From a virus, in the IMG/VR virus record IMGVR_UViG_3300037572_000408, positions 1 through 42,149 of that record: 42,149 nucleotides of DNA; one strand, written 5' to 3'. The notes beneath the pieces were generated by a model. That model was not told the origin of the DNA, ran no database searches, and saw only the letters and a program-made list of their open reading frames with translations. This document shows positions 1 to 8,088 of the stretch, piece after piece. Each line of letters starts with the position of its first letter. Positions within the stretch are counted from its first letter, which is position 1. A program made the translations under genes and the position numbers.

Positions 1-1301
1 GTATACCGGATTGGGCTAAAAATGGGGTCAAGAACCTCGGAGAGAAGGATTGCACTCTGGATGGGATTCTCGATAAAAAGGAATTACACGTCATAGACAT
101 CACCTTCTACGATGATACCGATGTGACTGACATGAGTGTGCAAGAGAGATTGAAAATTCTAAGAGGACAGTTCGATAGTTATGAGCAAGTCACCATACCC
201 GGACCACATGATACTAAACTCACGGATGAAGAGGGATTGGAGGATTTGGTCAATAATTTCTTAGACGAGCACAAGACTCTGCTATTGAGAGATGGGAAGA
301 GCACTTACATGAAAGGTGAGAGAAGACATCCCAAATGGGTGCTTCTCAGACCTAACAAGTCAATCAATCTCAAAATATTGGATAAGAGAGGAAAGAAGCC
401 GTTCACTTACAGACTTGGAGCAGGACCATTGATTGATGATGATGGGATAGAAGACAAAACGGTAGAATTTGAAAATGATATCTATCTGGACGTAGGGACA
501 GTCTCAAGCCCAAAGCCATTCGAAGAGGGAGACATCGTAGAGGTGAAAGTTAGTGGGATAAAGCATCAAGAGATAGATGGTAGAGATGTTTACAGTCTTA
601 CTCCTATGAAATTGATAGGAGAAGGAGAAGGAGAATCCAGCGTCAGTATGGAAACTCTTGGGATGCTTTCGAAGTCACTCAAGCACCTTCATTTCCCACA
701 CGATGTCAAAGTGGTTGATGATAAAGTGGTAGTATTCATACCATACCAAGACGAAGTGTCTTACACATTGGAGAAGTCTCATGGCGGTTTCTGGGTCCAT
801 TCTCCTGATACCATTCTCAGTGATATGGGAGGAGGGAACTACAGTATAATGCTGAGTGAGAGTTTGAAACCATTTTGGGGGCAAGTAGTGAGTATGCTTC
901 TAAAGGGTAAGATTGAGAGAGTAGATGACCCCATTCCATCAGAAGATTCACAAGAGGACATAGAAGAAGACTCTGAAGAGTTGGATGATGAGGACTTGTT
1001 GCTCAAACCCAAGATGGAAGAGGGGCTTACGCTCATAGAGAGGGCATTGGATTTATTGGAGAAGAATCAATTCGGATTCACAGGTGGAGCAAAGGGTCTA
1101 GGGATAGATGTCGGGTCTCTGACAGAGAGTCCTAGAGGTCCTACTCATTTGGAGGGGGAAGAGAGTATGCCAGATTGGGATATGATTGCTCGGCCAACTG
1201 AGGATTCCGAAAAGGAATATCCGCATATAAAGCGGCAGCGTAGAAAGAGGAAAGGCTTGCAGTATAGCGATTCTGACGAGAAAGATGACCCTAAAACGTA
1301 A
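1..1301 (+). CDS. 5'-truncated protein with degenerate ATP-dependent ligase-like domain
   Basis: The reading frame is open from base 3 at the left edge to the TAA at 1299-1301, so the gene begins outside the window. The GTG at 123 is not needed as a start and has no ribosome binding site. The first part resembles the end of a nucleotidyltransferase core of ATP-dependent ligases: a VIDITFYDD strand followed by a QERLKIL helix (motif III region), LLLRDGKSTYMKGER at about 279-323 (motif IV-like), KWVLLRP at 333-353 (motif V-like), then a region like an OB fold (GDIVEVKVSGI). The motif IV glutamate and the motif V lysines normally seen are replaced, so ligase activity is doubtful. The C-terminal half is acidic (EDSQEDIEEDSEELDDED) and ends in a basic KRQRRKRK cluster. 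The position just before the protease is where a portal usually sits, so a structural role is possible. The ligase resemblance is by eye only. Confidence 0.45.
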   Translation, partial: IPDWAKNGVKNLGEKDCTLDGILDKKELHVIDITFYDDTDVTDMSVQERLKILRGQFDSYEQVTIPGPHDTKLTDEEGLEDLVNNFLDEHKTLLLRDGKSTYMKGERRHPKWVLLRPNKSINLKILDKRGKKPFTYRLGAGPLIDDDGIEDKTVEFENDIYLDVGTVSSPKPFEEGDIVEVKVSGIKHQEIDGRDVYSLTPMKLIGEGEGESSVSMETLGMLSKSLKHLHFPHDVKVVDDKVVVFIPYQDEVSYTLEKSHGGFWVHSPDTILSDMGGGNYSIMLSESLKPFWGQVVSMLLKGKIERVDDPIPSEDSQEDIEEDSEELDDEDLLLKPKMEEGLTLIERALDLLEKNQFGFTGGAKGLGIDVGSLTESPRGPTHLEGEESMPDWDMIARPTEDSEKEYPHIKRQRRKRKGLQYSDSDEKDDPKT

Positions 1302-1330
1302 TATTTTTGGTGTCGCTTCATTAAAGTAGT

Positions 1331-2743
1331 ATGGCGGCCACACTCAGAGCCAGTGTGTTATCCCCTCTTCGAGTCAGTTCAGAACATAAAATCACTCTCA
1401 TCAAGGGTGGAGACCTCATCGTTGCAGGCTACGCGAGCGTGGAAGTAGTAGACAAGCAAGGGGATAAAATAACCAAAGAAGCGCTCAAAGATGCATTCCA
1501 AAAATACATGGGGGACCCGAAATACAGAAACGTGCAATTAGCGCATTCTAACATACAAGTCGGTGAAGTGATTCCAAATTATACAGATAGTGAAGGGAGG
1601 TTGTGGAAAAGCGAAGTTGATGATGTCGGGATGTTTGTAGTAGTAGAACTCAGAAACGACATTGAAAAAGCAAAGGAAGTCGCTGCCGAAATCCGAAAAG
1701 GAGCATTAAGGGGTTTCAGTATCGGAGGGCAGGCATTCAAACGAGTCAGAAAATCAGACCCAGTGCACGGCGATTACCAAGAAATCAGCAAACTTGAACT
1801 ACACGAAGTAACAATCTGTGAAAAAGGAATCAATCCAGAAGCAACATTTAGAATATTGAAAGAAGACAAGGTGAATAAAATGACAGAAGAAGACAACAAT
1901 GTTATGACGCAAATGACTGACGTTCTTGGTCGTTTAGAAGGAAGGCTCGATTCTATGGAGAAAGGACTTCCTTGGTTAGACGGTAAGGACGATAAGAAAA
2001 ACGGCAATGGCGACGACGATGACAAAGGCAGCGACGATGACAATGGCGATGACAAGAAGGATAAGGATGAAAAGAATCCGTTTGAGAAGAAATCGGAATA
2101 CTCCGATGTCATATCTTCTGAGTATCTCGATTGGATGGAGACAAGTCTGAAGAGTGCAGGCGTGGACACAATAGCCGCACGCTCACACTTCGATAATGTC
2201 TCCAAGGCTAACGCTGGTTCCACCCCTGAGGAATTGGAGCAGAGTCTGCCACAGAGGACTGGTCAAGTTAAGGGTCGAGCGACCGAGAGCGGCAAGCCTT
2301 CTACCAATGCTCTATCCGCTTCAGGCCTTTCTGGTAAAGGCGGAGGAGTCAAGAAGGGTAACTTCCTAACTCCAGACCGAGTATCTGAGAGCGATGTTGA
2401 GGCTGCATATGAAATCTACAAGGCTGCTGCTCTTGAGCAAGAGTTCAAGGGTGCCTTGGAAAATAATTTCTCATCACGATACGCGCACGAGAGGACTAAT
2501 GAGGTAACTAAGGCCGAGGCACAGGCCTTCGATGCTCGTGGCCCACTTGCCCAAATCCAGAAGAGTATCGCTGCACTAACTGAGCGCATTGAGAATATCG
2601 GAACTCCCGCCGAAATTGGCGAGAATATCCAGAAGAGTAACGAATCCCTCCCAGTGTTCGAGGTCCCCTCAACAGAAGACCTTGCTGAAATGTCGTGGAC
2701 TGAGGTTCACAATTTAGCGAATAGAGCATTTAGGAGCGACTGA
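1331..2743 (+). CDS. Prohead maturation protease fused to scaffold-like region
   Basis: 470 residues. The N-terminal 180 residues look like the XkdF-type S78 family prohead protease: GYASVEVVDKQGD, then LAHSN with His72, RGFSIGG with Ser130, and ELHEVTICEKGINPEA with His158/Glu159. This gives a plausible His-Ser-His/Glu catalytic set of the herpesvirus-protease fold. After it come a short coiled stretch, a Lys/Asp-rich linker (about residues 222-250) and a long, probably helical C-terminal region. This matches the known arrangement in which protease and scaffolding functions are one polypeptide. It would guide capsid assembly inside the procapsid and then cleave itself and its partners. It lies directly upstream of the major capsid protein, the standard order. 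No good Shine-Dalgarno is seen before the ATG at 1331. Protease assignment is fairly sure; the scaffold role is inferred. Confidence 0.85.
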   Translation: MAATLRASVLSPLRVSSEHKITLIKGGDLIVAGYASVEVVDKQGDKITKEALKDAFQKYMGDPKYRNVQLAHSNIQVGEVIPNYTDSEGRLWKSEVDDVGMFVVVELRNDIEKAKEVAAEIRKGALRGFSIGGQAFKRVRKSDPVHGDYQEISKLELHEVTICEKGINPEATFRILKEDKVNKMTEEDNNVMTQMTDVLGRLEGRLDSMEKGLPWLDGKDDKKNGNGDDDDKGSDDDNGDDKKDKDEKNPFEKKSEYSDVISSEYLDWMETSLKSAGVDTIAARSHFDNVSKANAGSTPEELEQSLPQRTGQVKGRATESGKPSTNALSASGLSGKGGGVKKGNFLTPDRVSESDVEAAYEIYKAAALEQEFKGALENNFSSRYAHERTNEVTKAEAQAFDARGPLAQIQKSIAALTERIENIGTPAEIGENIQKSNESLPVFEVPSTEDLAEMSWTEVHNLANRAFRSD

Positions 2744-2761
2744 ATAAAGGAGTGATGAAGA

Positions 2762-3904
2762 ATGGCAAGAAACTATATTCGAACAGTAACAGACATGGAG
2801 CGTTATTATTATGGCGCAGGGAACGCAATGGGTTACACCTACAGTGGTAGTGAATTACTGAAGGCTGACAGCCCAATGCTCTCATCTACTGGTGGGACTT
2901 ATCAAGCAATTTACGGACGCAAAGTATGGAGTCAGATGAATCAAGAATTCAATGCCTTCAGCATACTGCCCAAGAAACCTTGGGACAGGTCTGGATGGCG
3001 AGTCATCACAGACAAGCCTAACTCTGGCTCCGTTCATGGCGGTGTTGCTGAGAATGCAACTCTGCCTGAGACGGTCAAGCCGACTTTCCAGCACGTTGCT
3101 GCAAAGCCCAAGACTATCGCCCATTCATTCGACATGAGCGAAGTGGCGATTTTCCTCGCTGACAAGGACGACGGCCTCGGAGACATTCGACAAGTTCTCA
3201 AGGAAGAGATGGGCAAGCATCACGCTGAGATGGTGAACTTGATGCTCACTGGCGACATAGACACTGTAGCAGGTAATAACTTGGAATCTCTCGACAGGAT
3301 TACTTGTGGTGATTCCACCGCAATGACTGCTGGAACCCATTATACGGCTACCAGAGAAGATATCTACAGTATCAACAGAAATGGGGGCGGCAACGGTTGG
3401 TCCTACTCTGAGTGCAATGCTGCAACAAGCGGAACTAATCGCACACTGAGTCTTGACCAACTGGATGATTTGTTCCAGAAAGTCTGGGTTCGTGGTGGAA
3501 ATCCGAAGGTCATTCTGACCGGCTACGATACTCTAATGCGTCTGCAGCAACTATTGCAGAGCCAGCAGAGGTTCATGGAAGAGAAGAGGGTCACCCCCAC
3601 TTACAACGGTGTGAAGGGTGTTCCGGGTATGGAGGCCGGGTTCATCGTGGCTACTTACAACGGTGTTCCAATCATTCCATCCAAGGACGTTTACAACTCT
3701 GATGGAATCAGCAGGATGTATTACCTAGACACAGATTACTTATACTTCAGCACAGCGATACCGACACAATATTTCGAGTCGGGCATCGAGACTGGAGACC
3801 CATTCGCCATCAACAGACTGGGTCAGGAAGGACTCTACCGAACAATGGGAGAGGTCTGGACCACTTTCTTCGGAGGACAAGGAAGTATTCGAGACATCAA
3901 GTGA
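2762..3904 (+). CDS. Major capsid protein, HK97 fold
   Basis: 380 residues, preceded by AAGGAGTGATGAAG. It follows the protease-scaffold gene and precedes a set of small head proteins, the canonical position. Features typical of HK97-type shell proteins are visible: an N-terminal helical arm, a long acidic spine-like helix region (DIRQVLKEEMGKHHAEMVNLMLTG), an inserted loop rich in Gly/Asn/Thr around residues 175-225, the P-domain-like NPKVILTGYDTLMRLQQLLQ, and a C-terminal strand set with GVPIIPSKDV and MYYLDTDYLYFSTAIPTQYF. The phrase on finding the capsid site, GLYRTMGEVWTTFFGGQGSIRDI, closes the protein as in many tailed-virus capsids. No crosslinking Lys/Asn pair can be judged by eye. 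Identity rests on context plus overall pattern. Confidence 0.85.
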   Translation: MARNYIRTVTDMERYYYGAGNAMGYTYSGSELLKADSPMLSSTGGTYQAIYGRKVWSQMNQEFNAFSILPKKPWDRSGWRVITDKPNSGSVHGGVAENATLPETVKPTFQHVAAKPKTIAHSFDMSEVAIFLADKDDGLGDIRQVLKEEMGKHHAEMVNLMLTGDIDTVAGNNLESLDRITCGDSTAMTAGTHYTATREDIYSINRNGGGNGWSYSECNAATSGTNRTLSLDQLDDLFQKVWVRGGNPKVILTGYDTLMRLQQLLQSQQRFMEEKRVTPTYNGVKGVPGMEAGFIVATYNGVPIIPSKDVYNSDGISRMYYLDTDYLYFSTAIPTQYFESGIETGDPFAINRLGQEGLYRTMGEVWTTFFGGQGSIRDIK

Positions 3905-3926
3905 TGATGGAGAATTATAGGAGATA

Positions 3927-3933
3927 GAGGTGA
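3927..3933 (+). promoter_or_regulatory. Shine-Dalgarno GAGGTGA before the first small head gene
   Basis: GAGGTGA followed by an A-run leads into the ATG at 3940. The same GAGGTGA-type site recurs before many genes of the operon (for example at 8073, 13647 and 32218), showing that leadered, Shine-Dalgarno-driven translation is the rule here. Confidence 0.75.
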
Positions 3934-3939
3934 AAAAAA

Positions 3940-4362
3940 ATGGCAGTAACATTTAGTTTAACGACAGGAAGTGGCGGCGTAATGGCCGTAGATTTTGAAA
4001 TAGATATGTATGCAGGAGCGTTAGAAGGTAGCACGCGCTGGTTAGACGGTGCGGCAGGAGTAGCAGATGCTTACCCCGGCGCTATAACTGGATTCCAAGC
4101 AACAAACGACGATACGATAAATACAGCAGGACGAGGGTTGAAACTCGTGATGGGTGTTCTCACTCTAGTGCAGAACGCTAACGTCTTCACAGTTGGTGGA
4201 GATGCAGATACCATTCACGGACTGATAATCGGCGGTTCGGGTGTAGCGGGTAAGTCTCTGACTTGCACGACTAACCTCACTACCGGCGGAAGTGCAACGG
4301 CCACAATGCTCGCAGAGGGCACATTGGACAACAGAACTCTTTTCATGGCAATAGTCTCTTGA
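3940..4362 (+). CDS. Small head-region protein, possible capsid decoration protein
   Basis: 140 residues, not recognised as a named family. The composition is Gly/Ala/Thr-rich and strand-forming, with no charged helices, no signal peptide and no membrane segment. It directly follows the major capsid protein after a 35-base gap carrying a strong Shine-Dalgarno. In tailed viruses this slot often holds a capsid decoration or stabilisation protein, so that role is the leading guess, based on position only. The C-terminal LFMAIVS is similar in feel to the FMAIGNRS end of the gene at 4816, hinting that both belong to one class of small beta-sandwich virion proteins. The next gene starts 10 bases downstream, with its ribosome binding site overlapping this gene's stop codon. 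Confidence 0.45.
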   Translation: MAVTFSLTTGSGGVMAVDFEIDMYAGALEGSTRWLDGAAGVADAYPGAITGFQATNDDTINTAGRGLKLVMGVLTLVQNANVFTVGGDADTIHGLIIGGSGVAGKSLTCTTNLTTGGSATATMLAEGTLDNRTLFMAIVS

Positions 4363-4366
4363 GGTG
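4361..4366 (+). promoter_or_regulatory. Shine-Dalgarno deciding a TTG start
   Basis: GAGGTG overlaps the stop codon of the preceding gene and lies 5 bases before the TTG at 4372. No ATG or GTG is placed as well, so this site fixes TTG as the start of the helix-extension-helix protein and suggests translational coupling. Confidence 0.7.
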
Positions 4367-4371
4367 TATAA

Positions 4372-4809
4372 TTGCCGCAGGTTAGGTTTTTGGGTCCTCA
4401 TTACGAGACCAGAAGTGCTGGGAAGGACGTTGTCTTTCCAAGGGCCCAATGGGTAGATGTATCTCAAAAGTGGATGGATGATAATCGTTTCCACATGGGT
4501 GAGAATTTCGAAATCGAAGGAGATGAGGCTCCTACTCACGATGATGGGGATGGCCTTCCAGATTCTGGATGGCGAAGACCTGATATCATAACGTGGTTAG
4601 ACGAACAGGGTGTATCTCTGGGTCTGGGTTACAAAACAAAGAGTGCGCTACTTGGTATAGTGGAGCAACATCTAAATCCCCCCGCCCCTGAGCCGATAGT
4701 AGAAGTAGTCGAACCTGAAGTAGAAGTAGTCGAGGAAATAGTCGAAGAAGTAATCGAGGAAATAGTCGAAGAACCAGCCAAGGAAGAGGCAGAAAAAACA
4801 GAAGAGTGA
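4372..4809 (+). CDS. HeH/LEM-like domain protein with acidic Val/Glu tail
   Basis: 145 residues from a TTG start. Residues about 1-50 form a small N-terminal domain. Residues 68-102 (RRPDIITWLDEQGVSLGLG then YKTKSALLGIVEQHLN) have the two-helix pattern of helix-extension-helix/LEM domains, which are common in phage head and neck proteins and related to SAP DNA-binding modules. Residues 103-145 are a low-complexity Pro/Val/Glu tail with repeating VEEIVEE units. The gene lies among the small head genes. It could act in head completion or DNA contact at the vertex, but that is inferred from position. A second protein of similar architecture (small helical domain plus acidic repeats) lies at 10342-10983 in the tail cluster. 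Confidence 0.6.
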   Translation: MPQVRFLGPHYETRSAGKDVVFPRAQWVDVSQKWMDDNRFHMGENFEIEGDEAPTHDDGDGLPDSGWRRPDIITWLDEQGVSLGLGYKTKSALLGIVEQHLNPPAPEPIVEVVEPEVEVVEEIVEEVIEEIVEEPAKEEAEKTEE

Positions 4810-4815
4810 TTAGAA

Positions 4816-5094
4816 ATGGCATTACTAGCAACATTAGCATTTGACGCAAGACCGACAGTATTTGGAAACAAGGCTGTGGTGACTGGAACACTAACTAACT
4901 CAGGAGCAACTAGCGGTCACATTGATTTTGCTGACCTTCTAGCGAGCGTAGATACTTTCCTCATCAACGGAGTAGGGGCGACCGCTTTGGCAGCACCCGC
5001 CTCATCCATTGACGGAACGTTGGTCTATCTCGCTACGATAACTAGCGGGTCTGGCGGCGACTACCAGTTCATGGCGATAGGTAACCGTTCTTGA
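4816..5094 (+). CDS. Small hypothetical virion protein
   Basis: 92 residues, starting 7 bases after the previous stop. It is strand-rich, with an alternating pattern in KAVVTGTLTNSGATSGHIDF and a short DLLASVDTFLINGVG segment; there are no cysteines and no clear transmembrane helix. It resembles small uncharacterised proteins encoded beside capsid genes in marine phages, but no function can be assigned. The context among head genes suggests a minor capsid, decoration or spike component. Coding is supported by tight spacing on both sides, a good ATG, and an Ala/Thr/Gly composition like its neighbours. Confidence 0.6.
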   Translation: MALLATLAFDARPTVFGNKAVVTGTLTNSGATSGHIDFADLLASVDTFLINGVGATALAAPASSIDGTLVYLATITSGSGGDYQFMAIGNRS

Positions 5095-5108
5095 AGGCGG
5101 TAATCTAA

Positions 5109-5309
5109 ATGGCAGCAACAACATCGTGCACAATACTAGGGCCTTACCCGCCTAAGGATTTCATAGAAGGCGCGAGCAGTGTTACGACAATAGCGGCTGC
5201 CGTAGTTACTGCTGCCGGTAATGCCACAATAGTGTCTGCTGACCCGCATACTATTCTTGGTAATGTTTGGATTTTTGTAACAACTACATATGGCACAGGT
5301 AGTGCATGA
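5109..5309 (+). CDS. Very small hypothetical protein
   Basis: 66 residues, preceded by GAAGGCGG about 8 bases before the ATG. After an N-terminal CTILGPYPPKDFIEGAS stretch it is dominated by Ala/Thr/Val (TTIAAAVVTAAGNATIV). This could be read as a weak membrane segment but more likely forms strands. It has no recognised relative. It fits the operon spacing, overlapping nothing and leaving only 15 bases before the next GTG-start gene, so it is probably real. Confidence 0.5.
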   Translation: MAATTSCTILGPYPPKDFIEGASSVTTIAAAVVTAAGNATIVSADPHTILGNVWIFVTTTYGTGSA

Positions 5310-5324
5310 GAGTGAGGGAGATGT

Positions 5325-5624
5325 GTGGGTTTCGAGTTAAAAACTCTCGATTTTGACGACATCTCTCGTGCTCAAAAAGAGAATGTTAGACTGGCTGAGT
5401 CCTTAGGGACAAGCGAGGTATACAACGATTTGAAGCCCTTGGAGGGCGTAATTTCTGAGCAGCGACAGAGAAACAAGGATATAGGCGACGTTCTCAATAT
5501 TGGCTCTGGCACTCGTTGTAAGCACTGTGGTCTTCTTCATTTCATGTGGAAGAAAGATTGTGGGAGTTGCAAAAGGCCTATGGAATACAACCTCGGCCAT
5601 CGTGATGAGGGGGCGAGGCTCTAA
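5325..5624 (+). CDS. Four-cysteine zinc ribbon protein
   Basis: 99 residues from a GTG start, with GAGGGAG at 5314-5320 as ribosome binding site. The N-terminal 60 residues are charged and helical. The C-terminal part holds Cys65-x2-Cys68 (CKHC) and Cys79-x2-Cys82 (CGSC) separated by 10 residues, the pattern of a small zinc ribbon, and ends GHRDEGARL. Such ribbons bind nucleic acid or support protein contacts; which applies here cannot be told. Its stop codon shares its last base with the ATG of the following connector-like gene, so the two are probably translationally coupled. Zinc binding is inferred from the cysteine spacing. A role in head completion is a guess from location. Confidence 0.65.
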   Translation: MGFELKTLDFDDISRAQKENVRLAESLGTSEVYNDLKPLEGVISEQRQRNKDIGDVLNIGSGTRCKHCGLLHFMWKKDCGSCKRPMEYNLGHRDEGARL

Positions 5625-7297
5625 TGCCACAAGTATTCAGTCCGGGTGAAGCAGAGACAAGGCCTCTTGACCCAGATGCCATTGTCTACACCACAGCGCA
5701 GAATGTCGCTGACCTACTCGATATAGGACCGCAGGATGCTGTTCTTGTCGCTCAAGACAGCACAGCGAACGCAGTATACGTCACCGGGACGGACTATAGG
5801 AACATAGGATTCAGTAAAGATGATATCATTCTTCTCTATTCTGATGCAGACCCCATGGGGACAGAGAGAACAATTACCTCGGTGACAACCAACTCACCCG
5901 GTGTCCAATTGAACTTCGCTGTCTCAATCACTCATGCTAACTACCAATTCGCTGACAATGCATATGTCCAGAACACGGCTTCCTTCACTAATGGTAGGAC
6001 TCGTGGTATGACCAAAGACAAGGTGGAGAAAATAATCAAGAGGATGCAGGACAAGATAGACAACATAACTCATAACTCTTGGAGACCCAATCTAGTTAAT
6101 GCAGAATACATCAATTTCGATACATACAAACCTTATCGCCGCCGATACTACACTGATTATGTGGGAACCACTCCTCTTCTATACAGAAACGTTCAACAGA
6201 TTCTTAGATTGGAACTCTGGCAAGGAGACGATTACAGAGAGATAGGTGCTGCAGAATGTAGAGTCATAATAACAGACTATACCAAACTCGCTTCTGATAG
6301 CGTATTCCTATCTTCTGGTAACGGATTCTTTGCCAAATTACAAATCGGGACGGGAACAAACCAATGGAGGTCAGACTTCGACAAAATTACTACAGCCCAG
6401 AATTTCGCTGACCTAATCAATAAAGAAGACAGAGTCGGTAAGACTGTCGTCAATTTCCTTTCAGACCAAAGTGATTCTACTACTACATTCACTTTAGAAG
6501 GTAGCACTTCTGCTGTTGCTGTTCATAACGAGTTCCTCGCCACCGCTAATTCTGATTATGGTAGCGGTGTGGTCAAGATAACTAGTATGCGTTCTACTTC
6601 TGCCGGGGAGACTTGCACTATCGCAGTAAGTGATGCTACCAACATAACGGTGAGTGAAACTACCTCAGCGACTGCATATAGCGCATCGGTGAGTTCAACT
6701 ACAGTGACTCTTGGTTACACTTTCGATGATAATGGAGCCACTACCACTGCATCTAAGACTGCTGGTTTCGTTGAAAAGGGTCTATTACAGGTAGGTAACG
6801 AGGTAGTTTCTTACACTGGAAAGACGGCAACGACGCTCCATCCTGATACAGGAGCCGTTACAGCGTGGGGAACTTTCACTGGGTGTGTTAATCTCAGCGG
6901 AACTCCTTTAACTACTTTGAACACCACAGGTGTAGAAATCACTCAATACCTTTTGTCAGTTGATTTGCAGGGCGGTAGTGCTTCTGGTGATAGAGGTAGA
7001 CTGCGAGATTGGTGGATTGACAACGAGATGGGTATCATTTACTTCAACAACTCATACCCGTTCTTCGAGTGGAATGCAATCAAGGTGGCTTACATTTATG
7101 GAGAGCGTTATCTTGAGAAAGGTATAGAGGATATGTGCACCAAGATGGTGGCGGTTGATTTACTGATGAGTGATGACCGTAGCGTTCTGATACCAGAAGG
7201 AACTCAGAATGTGGACTTGTCTTCCAAAATCCAACTCTACAAAGCAGATGTGGAAAGGACTCTGCCGCGTTACTTGGAGGTGGTCTCCTTTGGCTAA
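5624..7297 (+). CDS. Putative head-tail connector (adaptor) with beta-rich insertion
   Basis: 557 residues. The ends look like a head-tail adaptor. There is an N-terminal region with a helix starting MTKDKVEKIIKRMQDKID and a following TYKPYRRRYYTDYVG segment. A C-terminal helical bundle begins EKGIEDMCTKMVAVDLLM and ends KADVERTLPRYLEVVSFG. Connector proteins of the gp6/gp15 type are normally about 100-200 residues, so the Thr/Ser/Gly-rich middle (roughly residues 230-460) would be a large insertion, perhaps decorating the neck. It is followed by two short genes in the usual order of neck proteins. The assignment depends on order and on the helical ends; the insertion has no recognised fold. 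Confidence 0.5.
   Translation: MPQVFSPGEAETRPLDPDAIVYTTAQNVADLLDIGPQDAVLVAQDSTANAVYVTGTDYRNIGFSKDDIILLYSDADPMGTERTITSVTTNSPGVQLNFAVSITHANYQFADNAYVQNTASFTNGRTRGMTKDKVEKIIKRMQDKIDNITHNSWRPNLVNAEYINFDTYKPYRRRYYTDYVGTTPLLYRNVQQILRLELWQGDDYREIGAAECRVIITDYTKLASDSVFLSSGNGFFAKLQIGTGTNQWRSDFDKITTAQNFADLINKEDRVGKTVVNFLSDQSDSTTTFTLEGSTSAVAVHNEFLATANSDYGSGVVKITSMRSTSAGETCTIAVSDATNITVSETTSATAYSASVSSTTVTLGYTFDDNGATTTASKTAGFVEKGLLQVGNEVVSYTGKTATTLHPDTGAVTAWGTFTGCVNLSGTPLTTLNTTGVEITQYLLSVDLQGGSASGDRGRLRDWWIDNEMGIIYFNNSYPFFEWNAIKVAYIYGERYLEKGIEDMCTKMVAVDLLMSDDRSVLIPEGTQNVDLSSKIQLYKADVERTLPRYLEVVSFG
7276..7283 (+). promoter_or_regulatory. Shine-Dalgarno GGAGGTGG deciding a TTG start
   Basis: GGAGGTGG lies inside the end of the connector gene, 6 bases before TTG at 7290. 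It favours TTG 7290 over the in-frame ATG at 7209, which would overlap the upstream gene by 89 bases and has no comparable site. Confidence 0.7.
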
Positions 7298-7628
7298 GAA
7301 GGATGATTTCGCTGTAGAGACCTTATTTGAAATCAATAAGGGATTCAAAAAGGACGATAACGCACAGAAGGAATTGAGGGCTTTCTTTTCACAGGAACCT
7401 GTCTCACTTAGAGCAGTTAAAGAGCGGGAAGAGTTTGAAGAAGCGGGAATAATCCAGAAAGACGGAGTCATGATTGATGAGAATACCCAGCAACCGATAG
7501 ACTTCGAGAAGGGAAAAGGCGTCTTGAAGATAGTTGAGGAGAGGATGCTCACAGAAGGTAATTCCATGATGAATGAGTTAGGTTTCGAATACGTGGGTAT
7601 GAAGATTATCAGGAAGGTGAAGGTATGA
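7290..7628 (+). CDS. Small neck or head-completion protein (unassigned)
   Basis: 112 residues when started at TTG 7290 (M-AKKDDFAVET...), overlapping the upstream gene by 8 bases. It is highly charged and helical at the N-terminus (EINKGFKKDDNAQKEL), with a Glu-rich middle and a C-terminal ELGFEYVGMKIIRKVKV strand pair. It is not recognised as a named family. Placement between an adaptor-like protein and a tail-completion-like protein makes a neck or head-closure role likely. Its stop overlaps the next start as ATGA, which implies coupled translation. Confidence 0.5.
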   Translation: MAKKDDFAVETLFEINKGFKKDDNAQKELRAFFSQEPVSLRAVKEREEFEEAGIIQKDGVMIDENTQQPIDFEKGKGVLKIVEERMLTEGNSMMNELGFEYVGMKIIRKVKV

Positions 7629-8074
7629 CTGCTACTTGGCTCGAAGGGTTAGACGTATTGATTGATGTCTTAGACACGAATTGGAATCGAGGTAATACCA
7701 ATAACTACAAGCCTGTAATCATAGATATCGCTGAAATCAGTCCAGAGCGCGGGAAGAGGTTGGATATGAAAAATCGAGATTACGTTTTGGTCTTTGAGAC
7801 AGCGCACAACGAAGAGACTCCTGAAATGCTCTATGATTTTGTTACGACGCGCATTAATATCACTCTTGATGCTCGGACCATGAGGAGTCGTAAGCACATG
7901 CAGAACATGGAGAACGAGGTTCGTAGATGTATTCACATCAAGAGAAAGGGAGATGGCACTAATTTTGACAGGCTTGTATTCAAAACACGTACAGATTTGT
8001 CAGATAGGTCCAAAATGTTGTTCAGAACGACCTTCCAAATCGAAGTAGTTATCTTTGCAGAACTTATCCCATGA
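7625..8074 (+). CDS. Putative tail completion/terminator protein
   Basis: 149 residues, ATG overlapping the previous stop. The pattern is of small tail-completion proteins: an N-terminal helix (WLEGLDVLIDVLDTNWN), a strand region with YVLVFETAHNEETP, a domain with TTRINITLDART, a helix with MENEVRRCIHIKRKGD, and a terminal strand (RTTFQIEVVIFAELIP). Proteins with this layout lie just before the tail tube gene in siphovirus genomes and cap the tail at the neck. The gene is followed 14 bases later by the tube-like gene. Function is inferred from order and length; no catalytic motif is expected. Confidence 0.5.
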   Translation: MTATWLEGLDVLIDVLDTNWNRGNTNNYKPVIIDIAEISPERGKRLDMKNRDYVLVFETAHNEETPEMLYDFVTTRINITLDARTMRSRKHMQNMENEVRRCIHIKRKGDGTNFDRLVFKTRTDLSDRSKMLFRTTFQIEVVIFAELIP

Positions 8075-8088
8075 GGTGAGAGAGAGTC

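Noticed and set aside
123-125. GTG at 123 as the true start of the first gene
   Set aside because: The frame is open back to base 3 with a coding-like protein sequence, and no ribosome binding site precedes the GTG.
1302-1330. TATTTTTGG between the first two genes as a terminator or promoter
   Set aside because: A single short T-run without hairpin or convincing TATA/BRE context; too weak to support.
7209-7211. ATG at 7209 as start of the small neck gene
   Set aside because: It would overlap the connector gene by 89 bases, has no Shine-Dalgarno, and the added residues read like the shadow of the upstream gene; TTG 7290 has GGAGGTGG at good spacing.
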